Shown here piece after piece: positions 1 to 7,821 of a stretch of 64,000 bases of DNA; the stretch's first letter is position 1; each line of letters opens with the position of its first letter. This DNA is from Akkermansiaceae bacterium (GTDB lineage: Bacteria; Verrucomicrobiota; Verrucomicrobiia; Verrucomicrobiales; Akkermansiaceae): contig CAJJBR010000002.1 of assembly GCA_905182475.1 (NCBI GenBank), positions 1 to 64,000 of the forward strand, written 5' to 3'. Under the pieces are notes generated by a model. The model did no database searches and had not been told where the DNA came from. It was given only the letters and a program-made list of their open reading frames with translations. Position numbers and translations under genes: made by a program.

Positions 1-96
1 TCAGTGATTGAAGGTGTAGAGATTAGCCCCGCACAAGGTGCCTACATCTGTCAGATTATTCAGTTCCTGATCGAATCAAGAAGAGCGAATCTATAA
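1..96 (+). CDS. 3' end of an unidentified gene (partial at window edge)
   Basis: Frame 1 is open from the first base and ends with TAA at 94-96, giving 31 residues that finish QFLIESRRANL. The start lies outside the window and I do not recognise a family. The stop codon directly abuts a long imperfect hairpin that resembles an integron attC site, which is the usual layout of a gene cassette: one short ORF followed by its recombination site. With only 31 codons visible, a chance open frame cannot be excluded. Confidence 0.35.
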   Translation, partial: SVIEGVEISPAQGAYICQIIQFLIESRRANL

Positions 97-221
97 GGCG
101 AACAAGGCGTCGCTCTCAACACCTGCCCCGCCGCGAGTTCAATCCGTCATGACCATTCAAACATTGAACCCCAGTCGAAGCCTCGCCCCCGGGCAGGTGT
201 GAGAGGACTTAGACGTTGAAC
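97..221 (+). other. Candidate integron attC-like recombination hairpin
   Basis: CTCTCAACACCTGCCC (113-128) pairs with GGGCAGGTGTGAGAG (191-205): 15 base pairs with one unpaired A. An inner stem pairs GTTCAAT (137-143) with ATTGAAC (163-169). The 3' end holds GTTGAAC (215-221), which fits the attC core consensus GTTRRRY. The expected partner on the left, GGCGAAC (97-103), keeps only the AAC of RYYYAAC. Known attC sites have paired outer core boxes, a short unpaired spacer and an inner box with an extrahelical base, as here. The weak left core box is the main doubt; an ordinary hairpin is the alternative. Confidence 0.3.
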
Positions 222-560
222 GAGTTGCAGCGGGGCACTTGATGTCGTGACCGCGCCAGTTCAACTTCCAGTATTGTTACTTCTAGATCTTCCGACGGTT
301 CAGGGTAAGAGATTTCCAGAACAGACCGAAGAAGAGAAGAAGGCTCTCCGTGAATCTCAAGAAAGAGAGAGACGGAGACGAGTTACTGGATATTGAATCA
401 AAAATCGGAAATCATCAATCCATTCGATCAGACCTTCGGAACTGGTCGGACAAGGGCGACTCCTCTGGTTTCCAAGGCTCCATGATGTATCTGATGAAGG
501 ATTTCCGTCATGCCCATCTGACAGGAGCGCCGTTTATTTTTGGCCGAGTCCCTTAGAGCA
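222..560. other. Intergenic stretch without a supported gene
   Basis: A 68-codon open frame at 350-556 is very rich in charged residues, has no recognisable domain and no ribosome binding site, and I do not accept it as a gene. No repeat, tRNA or clear promoter was seen. Confidence 0.5.
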
Positions 561-1019
561 TCACTCGCGCTTCGCTTTCCCGGCGGGGATGACGAGGGTG
601 GCAACTTCAGCTTTCCTCACCATTCCTTCCGCAACGCTGCCGAGCAGAAGAGATGCGACGACGCCATGGCCGTGGGAGCCGAGGATGACGAGATCCACGC
701 CGAGTTCCTTGACCTTTTCCTTAAGAACGTGGAGGGGGCTGCCATCACAGAGATGAGTGACGGGTGTAGCTCCTTGGGAAGCCGCTTCGTCCGCCACTTT
801 TTGAAGGGTCTTCTGGGCGCGGGTGCGGGTTTCCGCGTGGAAGGAATGGATGGCGGGAAATTCCTCGGGCGCGAAACCGTAGGCGGTATAGGTCGGCTCC
901 GGCTCGATTACGTGAAGAAGGTGGAGTTCGACTCCGAATGCCTTGGCCATCTTCACGGCGGCATCGACCACACCATCGGTTGCATTGGAAAAATCAACAG
1001 CTACTAGGATCTTTTTCAT
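561..1019 (-). CDS. Universal stress protein (UspA family)
   Basis: A single 152-residue Usp domain. It begins MKKILVAVDFS, the usual first strand with an ATP-contacting Asp, and carries GSHGHG followed by LLLGS, which exactly fits the ATP-binding signature G-x2-G-x9-G-S/T. Usp proteins are cytoplasmic and are associated with survival under nutrient, oxidative or energy stress; the ATP-binding subtype is expected here. The frame continues 57 codons upstream, but family alignment puts the start at the ATG at 1019. It is divergent from the Kef-type antiporter at 1156, so their promoters share about 135 bases. A role in responding to ion or pH stress beside an antiporter is only inference. Confidence 0.9.
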   Translation of the reverse strand: MKKILVAVDFSNATDGVVDAAVKMAKAFGVELHLLHVIEPEPTYTAYGFAPEEFPAIHSFHAETRTRAQKTLQKVADEAASQGATPVTHLCDGSPLHVLKEKVKELGVDLVILGSHGHGVVASLLLGSVAEGMVRKAEVATLVIPAGKAKRE

Positions 1020-1155
1020 ACCTAACACTACACCTAACGGAGGCCGTTGAGAACGAGAAACGCTCCGCATATTTGCGCGGAAAAGAAGCAGCAATTGCCC
1101 GTTGATCCCGAGGCTTTCCAAGCCAGACTGCGGGCGGAAATTTTCCTCCACCCTC

Positions 1156-2995
1156 ATGGATATCCAGACCCTCTTCCTCCAAGCCTTCATTTACCTTTGC
1201 GCCGCACTCGTCGCCATCCTTCTGGGGAAACGGCTCGGGGTGGGCGCGGTGCTGGGCTATCTTCTCGTCGGTATCCTGATCGGACCCTGGGGTCTCGGGC
1301 TGATCGGTGAACAGAACCAAGACGTGATGCACTTCGCGGAGTTCGGGGTGGTGATGATGCTGTTTCTGATCGGCCTCGAGCTGCAGCCTTCGATGCTGTG
1401 GAGCATGCGCCGCAAAATCCTCGGACTCGGCGGCCTGCAAGTTGTGTTGCACCGCGATGGCAATCGGCGGAGTGGCGATGGTTCTTGGCCTCGCATGGCA
1501 GCCCGCGCTGGCGGTGGGGCTGATCCTTTCACTTTCTAGCACGGCGATCATTCTCCAGACACTCACCGAGCGCGGCCTGATGCGGACGGAGGCAGGGAAA
1601 GGCTCTTTCGCCGTCCTACTTTTCCAGGACATCGCGGTGATTCCCATCATCGCGGCACTGCCCTTGCTGGCGATCTATCCGGAAATCCACAACGACGGGA
1701 ACCATGGCAGCGTTGGAGAAATCCTAGCCCATCTCCCCCGCTGGGCGCATGGTTTGAGTACGCTCGGAGCCGTGCTGGCAGTCGTTTTCCTCACCCGCTG
1801 GTTATCGCGCCCGGTGTTCCGCATGATCGCCGCGACCCGCCAACGCGAGGCGTTCACAGCGACCGCACTGGTTCTTGTAATCGGTGTGGCTATCCTCATG
1901 AATATGGTCGGGCTGTCGCCGGCACTTGGCGCCTTCGTCGCCGGGGTGGTGCTGGCGAGCAGCGAATACCGCCACGAGTTGGAGAGCGATCTCGCGCCTT
2001 TCAAAGGCCTGTTGCTGGGCATCTTTTTTATCGGCGTGGGGATGGGGATCGACTTCGGGCACGTCGGAGAAAACGTATTTTCGGTACTCGGCCTGACGGT
2101 GGGGCTACTGGTGCTGAAAGGTGGGGTGCTTCTGGTGCTTGCACATTTCAACGGACTGAAAAAGGACTCGTCCTTTCTCTTCGCTTGTTCGATGGCGGCA
2201 GGCGGCGAGTTTGCTTTCGTGCTGCTAGGGATCGCGCTCCCGAGCGGAGTCCTGACTCTCGAAACAGGACGCACACTCACGGCAGTTGTTGCCATTTCCA
2301 TGGCGCTGACCCCGGTGCTGATCATCGTCAGCCAGAGGATCGCATGCCGCAAAGACGAGAAATCCGAAAGCTCGCGAGAGGCCGATGTGGAGGACGAGGA
2401 ATCGCCCGTGATCATCTGTGGCTTCGGGCGCTACGGCCACACGGTCGGCAGGTTACTGCGCACCCAGGGGATAGCCTGCACCGTTCTAGACCGGGATGAA
2501 GACCAGATCGACCTCCTCCGCTCCATCGGCGTCCCGGTCTTTTACGGCGATGCCTCACGCCCCGACCTGCTGGCGGCTGCGGGCGCGGCAAAAGCGAAGA
2601 TTCTCGTGGTTGCGTTGAAAGACGGGGATGTCGTTTCACACATCGTCCACACCGTTCGCCACAGCTTCCCGCACCTGAAGCTCTACCTCCGCGCCCACAG
2701 CCGCCTAGAGGCCTACGAATTCCTCGATCTTGGAGAGGAAAACATCTACCGGGAGACGCTCGATTCATCGCTGGTGATGGGTGTAGATATCATGTCAGAT
2801 CTGGGGATCACCCGGGACAAGGCGGAAAAAATCGCCTGCCATTACCGCAAGAACGACGAGCGTATCGTCCGCGAGATGGCGAAGCATCGCCATGATCGCA
2901 AAGAATACATCAGCCGGGCAAAGGATTATACTCAGACCCTAGACGAACTGATGCGCCGCGATCTCGACGAGGACGCTACGCAAAAAGATCCGTGA
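1156..2995 (+). pseudogene. Kef-type K+/H+ antiporter with RCK domain, frameshifted
   Basis: Two overlapping frames together make one monovalent cation:proton antiporter-2 protein. The first (from ATG 1156, [14 protein letters not shown]) gives the first membrane segments up to LGLGGLQVV near 1445. The second continues with CTAMAIGG and carries the remaining segments plus a TrkA-N/RCK domain with the NAD-binding motif GFGRYG near 2425-2442. Removing one base around 1436-1450 restores a 612-residue protein of normal length for KefB/KefC-like systems, which export K+ in exchange for H+ under nucleotide and thiol control. The 3' end overlaps the convergent DUF1501 gene by 20 bases. The shift could be real, a sequencing error or recoding; sequence identity elsewhere looks intact. 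Confidence 0.8.
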
Positions 2996-4433
2996 TGACC
3001 TTCGCCGGTTCGACTCCGGTTAATCTCTGGTCGAGACCTTGGAACTTGAAGTTGAGGCGCTCGTGGTCAATGCCGAGGGAGTGGAGAATCGTTGCATGGA
3101 GATCGCGGATATGGACCGGGTTTTCCGTAATGTTGTAGCTCATCTCGTCGGTCTCGCCGTAGACCTGGCCACCCTTGATCCCGCCGCCCGCCATCCAGAT
3201 GCTGAAGCAGCGCGGGTGGTGGTCGCGGCCGTAGTTCGTTTCCGTGAGTTTTCCCTGCGAATATACTGTCCGGCCAAATTCGCCGCCGAAAACGACGAGC
3301 GTGTCCTCGAGCATGCCACGCTGCTTGAGATCCTGGATGAGACCATAGCAACCTTGGTCGATGTCCTTGCACTGGGATGCGAGGTCGCGCGGCAGATTGC
3401 CGTGCTGATCCCAGCCACGATGGAAGATCTGGACAAAGCGAACGCCCCTTTCGAGAAGACGGCGCGCCATGATCGCGGAGTTCGCGAAGGTGCCACGCGT
3501 CTTGCTGTCCTCGCCGTACATCGCGTAGGTGTGCTCCTGCTCGCCGGAGAGATCCGTCAGCTCCGGCACCGAGGACTGCATCCGGTAGGCCATCTCATAC
3601 TGCTGCATACGCGTCACGATCTCCGGATCGCCGACCGCCTCATAGGATTTCATGTTCAGCTTGGAAAGCCCATCGAGCATGCTGCGGCGCATCTCACGCG
3701 GGACACCGGCGCTATCCTCAAGGAAAAGAACCGGATCGCCTTTCGAGCGAAGGTCGACGCCTGCGTATTTCCCGGGCAAGTAGCCGGAGCCCCAAAGCCG
3801 TGAGGAAATCGCCTGCACGTTCGAGTAGGGAGAACTGTGGGTCGCGTGGAGCACGACGAACGAGGGAAGATCCTGGTTCATCGAGCCGAGCCCATAGGAC
3901 AGCCAGGAACCCATCGAGGCCTTGCCGTTGACCATCGAGCCGGTGCAGACGAGCTGGTTGGCGGGCTCGTGGTTGATCGCATCGGTGTGCATCGACTTGA
4001 TCACGCAAATATCGTCCGCCATTTTGCCGTGCCACGGCAGCGCTTCGCTGATCCACGTTCCGGATTTTCCGTGCTGGGAGAACTTGAAGCGCGAGGGCGC
4101 GAGCGGAAATGCCGCCTGCTTGGAGGTCATCCCGGTGAGGCGCTCGCCTTCCTTGGCAAGGTAGTCTTTCAGATCTTCCTTGAAGCGCTTCTCAAGCTCC
4201 GGCTTGTAATCGAACGTATCCAGTTGGGATGGGGCGCCGATTGGCGAAATGTAGATCGCGCGCTTCGCCTTCGGGGCGAACTGCGGGATGCTCATGTTGC
4301 CCATCGGTTGTGCTGCGGCAAAGCCCTTTTCGCCGACCAGCGATGCCATCGCGGCCATTCCGAGCCCAGTGCCCGATTTCCGGAAAAACTGACGCCTTGT
4401 TAGGGCACTGTTGTAAGCTTCTAGAGGATTCAT
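2976..4433 (-). CDS. DUF1501 domain protein with Tat-type signal
   Basis: 485 residues. The N-terminus has a twin-arginine pattern (TRRQFFRKSG, residues 12-21) and a hydrophobic stretch GLGMAAMASLVG, suggesting folded export. The rest matches the DUF1501 family of the alkaline phosphatase/sulfatase-like fold, with segments such as GEFGRT, DHHPRCFSIWMAGGG and DLHATILHSLGID. In Planctomycetes and Verrucomicrobia these genes are paired with a cytochrome c/DUF1549/DUF1553 gene, and that partner lies only 5 bases upstream on the same strand. The biochemical function of the pair is not established; extracytoplasmic polysaccharide or sulfate-ester metabolism has been proposed from genome context. 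Confidence 0.88.
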   Translation of the reverse strand: MNPLEAYNSALTRRQFFRKSGTGLGMAAMASLVGEKGFAAAQPMGNMSIPQFAPKAKRAIYISPIGAPSQLDTFDYKPELEKRFKEDLKDYLAKEGERLTGMTSKQAAFPLAPSRFKFSQHGKSGTWISEALPWHGKMADDICVIKSMHTDAINHEPANQLVCTGSMVNGKASMGSWLSYGLGSMNQDLPSFVVLHATHSSPYSNVQAISSRLWGSGYLPGKYAGVDLRSKGDPVLFLEDSAGVPREMRRSMLDGLSKLNMKSYEAVGDPEIVTRMQQYEMAYRMQSSVPELTDLSGEQEHTYAMYGEDSKTRGTFANSAIMARRLLERGVRFVQIFHRGWDQHGNLPRDLASQCKDIDQGCYGLIQDLKQRGMLEDTLVVFGGEFGRTVYSQGKLTETNYGRDHHPRCFSIWMAGGGIKGGQVYGETDEMSYNITENPVHIRDLHATILHSLGIDHERLNFKFQGLDQRLTGVEPAKVITDLFA

Positions 4434-4438
4434 AACGG

Positions 4439-7400
4439 TTATCTGGTGATTGTTTCGTCGAGGTTAAACAGCTGTCCGGCAACCAAGGCCCAAGCGGCCA
4501 GTTCCACGGCCGGAGCCTCTTCGTCTGGCTTCAACTCGCCGACGGCGATCGCCTTGCGAGCCTGTTCAGGTTTCTCCGTGTAGTGCGCGATCGCCTCGTC
4601 GAAGGTGGTCTTCACATAGGATCTTTCATCTTCATCCAATTTGCGTCCGAGGAGTCTGAGCGTGATCAGATCCAGCCGCGCGTCAAAGCCCTCGGCTTCC
4701 TTGACCGCCTTGGTGGCGAGCACCCGGGTCGCCTCAACGAACTGCGGATCGTTCATCATCGCTAACGCCTGTAAAGGGGTGTTGGTCGTTTCCCTACCAA
4801 CACAAAATGTCTCCCTTGTCGGAGCGTTGAGAATCTCCATCGTCGGCGGTGCGGCGGTGCGTTTCCAGAAAGTGTAGAGGGATCTCCGGTAGAGCGAATC
4901 GCCGGTGTCACGCTTGTAGTTCTTGGTGTTCGACTGCCGCATGGCGACCGCCTCCCAGATCCCTTCCGGCTGGTAGGGCTTCACCGGCGGGCCACCGACT
5001 TTTTCCGAAAGCAACCCGGCGCTTTCCAGGGCGAGGTCTCGGATCTGCTCCGCATCGAGGCGCGTCCTCGACCCACGCGAAATCAGGCGGTTGCCGGGAT
5101 CCTTCTCAAGCTTCTCTGGAGAAATTATACCTGCCTGCCGGTAAGCGGCGGAGGTGACGATCGTCTTGGCCATGTGGCGGTAGTCCCAGCCGCTGGCGAT
5201 GAATTCCGAGGCCAGCCAATCGAGGAGTTTGGGATGAGTCGGGCGTGCGCCCATAATCCCAAAGTCGCCGTTGGTCTCGACGATGCCGGTGCCGAACATG
5301 TACGACCACAAGCGGTTCATGGTGACTCTCGCAGGCAGCGGATTTTTCGGATCGTTGAGCCACTGCGCGAGGCCGTTCCTGTCCTTCGGTGCACCCTCCG
5401 GCATGGCCGGGAGCATGGCCGGGGTATCCGGGAAAACCTTGTCGCCCTTGGAGGTGTAGGCACCGCGGATCAGGACGTGAGCGAAGGGCTCGCTGTCCTT
5501 TTTCTCCTCATACACCAAGGTCATCGAGCCACGGTCGCGCAACGCCTTCTCCTCGGCCTTCATCTTGGCGAGCTCTTTGAACAAAGCTACCCCAGGCTGG
5601 TCGACTGTTGTGATGAAATGCTCGAACAGTGCCTTGTTTTGCTCAGCGGTGCGCTTGGCTTTCGGAATGGCCGCCCAGTGCTCGATCATCTGCTGGTTTG
5701 CTAGGTGGGCAATCTCCCCGTGGCTGAGGACTCGGCGGTAGAAACGGAAATCCTGAAGAGCCACTTTCCCACTCACCTTCGAGTCACCTCCACCCCGCGA
5801 TCCAAGTATCAGGGGGGATGTCGTCTCGATGCTGGCGCCGACCGAGTTCGGAACGGGCAATGTGCCCGCGGGCTTGCCATCGACATATACCACCATCGCC
5901 TGGTCGGAGGTTTTCGTGCCATCAAACACCACCATTACGTGTTGCCACTTGCCTGGTTCCAGCCTCTCGGGGACGATCAGTTTGTTAGCTGACTTGTCCC
6001 AGGAATCGATGATGTGAGCTCCGGGCTTGCCCTTATCCAACCAGATGTCCCAGCCACGGTAGCGGTTCGACACATCCATTTTTGAGATCACTGCGCCTGT
6101 CGAATTCTTCGTATACCAGATGAATCCGCCATAACTGACCTGATCCTCGCGTGAAAAATTACCGACGTCACCGAGAACGATCTCGCTGCCGGAAACGACC
6201 ACCGCCTTGCCGAGAGGGCCGTCGATACGCTCCGGGGAAACCGGCCATTCGCGAGTCTCCCCGTCGATGGTACCGGTGAGATTGCCTTTCGCTGCGACCA
6301 AGGGTAGATGAACCGAAAGCGTGGGATCGGACTCTTTGGGAGCGGAGTCCGAATAACCTGCCAGCCACTTCTCGTAATCTCCCTGCGCCGCGATTTTCCT
6401 CTCGGCGATGCGCTTATCAACTCCAGCTATCTTTTCCTGAATGGCAACCAAAGCGTCCCGGTCCTCCGGAAGAGCTGCAAAGATCGACGGTGGGTGATTC
6501 GCGTTGTTCCGATCCAGCGCGCTCATCGTGTTGTTCCGGAAAAACGCGGTAAGCTGGTAGAATTCCTTGGTGGAAAACGGATCGAACTTGTGATCATGGC
6601 AGGAAGCGCAGCTCGCCGTCAGGCCGAGCCAAATCGCGCCCATGGTGTCCACCCGATCGGTCGCATAGATGGCATCGTATTCCTCGGGAATCGCCCCGCC
6701 CTCGCCGGTGGTCGCTAGGCAGCGGAGGAAACCGGTGGCCACTTTCTGGTCAAGCGTCGGCTCGGGCAGCAGATCGCCGGCGATTTGCTCGGTGGTGAAT
6801 TTGTCCCACGGCATGTTCTCACTGAAAGCGCTGATCACCCAATCGCGATACGGCCAGATCGCGCGGTAGTTGTCGATATGGATGCCGTGGGTATCCGCAT
6901 AGCGGACCGCATCAAGCCAATACCGGGCGAAGTGCTCCGCGTTGGCTGTCGTCGAGAGCATCTTGTCCGCCTCCGCGGAAACCGCCGCGTCCGCGTCCTT
7001 TTCGTATGCTGCCACGAAAGCATCGGTATCCGCAGGCTCCGGCGGCAGGCCAGTCAGGTCGAAGGACAATTTGCGGTGGAATCTCCTCGTATCCTCCGAC
7101 GGGTTCGGCTTGAGGCCGGCTTCCGCAAGCTTCTCGAAAACGAAGCCGTCGATCGGCTTGTCCGACCAATCGTTGGCAAGAGGGCTTGCCTTCACAACGG
7201 GCTCGTAGGACCAATGACCCTCATACTCCGCACCCTGGGCTATCCATCTCTCCAGCAGGGCGATTTCGCGCGCACCCATCGTTTTATGGCTCTCCGGCGG
7301 TGGCATCACCTCGTCCTTGTCAGCGGAGCGAATCAGTTCCATCAGCACGGATTCCTCCGGCTTGCCCTTCACGATCACCGGAGCGCCGAAATCGCGAACC

Positions 7401-7657
7401 TTGAAGGTATCCTCCTCGATATCGAGCCTCAGCGGCTCCTTTTCAGGCTCCCTCGCCTCCGCATCCGGGCCGTGGCATTGGTAGCAGTATTCGGAGAGGA
7501 TGGGCTGAATGTGCTCATTGAAAGAAACCTCCTTCGGCAGAACCATCGTTTTTCCCGCAGGAGCTTCCTCAGCAAGAAACTCAAACACGATCGGGTCTTT
7601 ACCACACCCGGAAAGCATTGCGCAGAGCGGTAGTATTTGAAAAAAACGATATTTCAT
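4439..7657 (-). CDS. Planctomycete-type cytochrome c / DUF1549 / LamG / DUF1553 lipoprotein
   Basis: About 1072 residues. It starts with a lipoprotein signal (lipobox LSGC) and then a single class I haem site YCYQCHGPDA about 60 residues in. DUF1549 follows, with a second CxxCH in SCASCHDHKFDP near residue 355. A LamG/concanavalin-like insert lies around residues 450-660 (SYGGFIWYTKNSTGAV, FRFYRRVLSHGEIAHL). DUF1553 ends the protein (RVTMNRLWSYMFGTG, TPLQALAMMNDPQFVE). An alternative ATG lies 3 codons upstream at 7666. It is the first gene of a two-gene operon with the DUF1501 protein. The product is probably an outer-membrane or periplasm-facing redox lipoprotein; its substrate is unknown. 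Confidence 0.88.
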   Translation of the reverse strand: MKYRFFQILPLCAMLSGCGKDPIVFEFLAEEAPAGKTMVLPKEVSFNEHIQPILSEYCYQCHGPDAEAREPEKEPLRLDIEEDTFKVRDFGAPVIVKGKPEESVLMELIRSADKDEVMPPPESHKTMGAREIALLERWIAQGAEYEGHWSYEPVVKASPLANDWSDKPIDGFVFEKLAEAGLKPNPSEDTRRFHRKLSFDLTGLPPEPADTDAFVAAYEKDADAAVSAEADKMLSTTANAEHFARYWLDAVRYADTHGIHIDNYRAIWPYRDWVISAFSENMPWDKFTTEQIAGDLLPEPTLDQKVATGFLRCLATTGEGGAIPEEYDAIYATDRVDTMGAIWLGLTASCASCHDHKFDPFSTKEFYQLTAFFRNNTMSALDRNNANHPPSIFAALPEDRDALVAIQEKIAGVDKRIAERKIAAQGDYEKWLAGYSDSAPKESDPTLSVHLPLVAAKGNLTGTIDGETREWPVSPERIDGPLGKAVVVSGSEIVLGDVGNFSREDQVSYGGFIWYTKNSTGAVISKMDVSNRYRGWDIWLDKGKPGAHIIDSWDKSANKLIVPERLEPGKWQHVMVVFDGTKTSDQAMVVYVDGKPAGTLPVPNSVGASIETTSPLILGSRGGGDSKVSGKVALQDFRFYRRVLSHGEIAHLANQQMIEHWAAIPKAKRTAEQNKALFEHFITTVDQPGVALFKELAKMKAEEKALRDRGSMTLVYEEKKDSEPFAHVLIRGAYTSKGDKVFPDTPAMLPAMPEGAPKDRNGLAQWLNDPKNPLPARVTMNRLWSYMFGTGIVETNGDFGIMGARPTHPKLLDWLASEFIASGWDYRHMAKTIVTSAAYRQAGIISPEKLEKDPGNRLISRGSRTRLDAEQIRDLALESAGLLSEKVGGPPVKPYQPEGIWEAVAMRQSNTKNYKRDTGDSLYRRSLYTFWKRTAAPPTMEILNAPTRETFCVGRETTNTPLQALAMMNDPQFVEATRVLATKAVKEAEGFDARLDLITLRLLGRKLDEDERSYVKTTFDEAIAHYTEKPEQARKAIAVGELKPDEEAPAVELAAWALVAGQLFNLDETITR

Positions 7658-7790
7658 AGGCAGCATGCAGGAGTGAAGGGATACTTAACAACCCCCTCGA
7701 ATCTATCAATTCAACATGCCGGTGATACACCCGAATTCAAGCTGAAATCCCCCAGAAGAAGAAGTGGTCAATCCCGGCAATTCTTCATTG

Positions 7791-7817
7791 GAGTTTAGAG
7801 TTTAAAATTTAGAGTTT
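7791..7817. repeat. Short heptad-like AT-rich repeat before polA
   Basis: Imperfect tandem units of the form GAGTTTA-GAGTTTA-AAATTTA-GAGTTT end four bases before the polA ATG. Similar short-period, AT-rich segments lie just before secA (38266-38300) and pdhB (51023-51050), and inside the start region of the third prepilin-cassette gene (32410-32449). Confidence 0.6.
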
Positions 7818-7821
7818 CCCC

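Noticed and set aside
350-556. 68-codon open frame as a gene
   Set aside because: No domain, no ribosome binding site, and low-complexity charged composition.
3000-3030. GGTTCGACTCC as a tRNA T-arm
   Set aside because: No acceptor, anticodon or D-arm can be folded around it, and it lies in the DUF1501 coding sequence.
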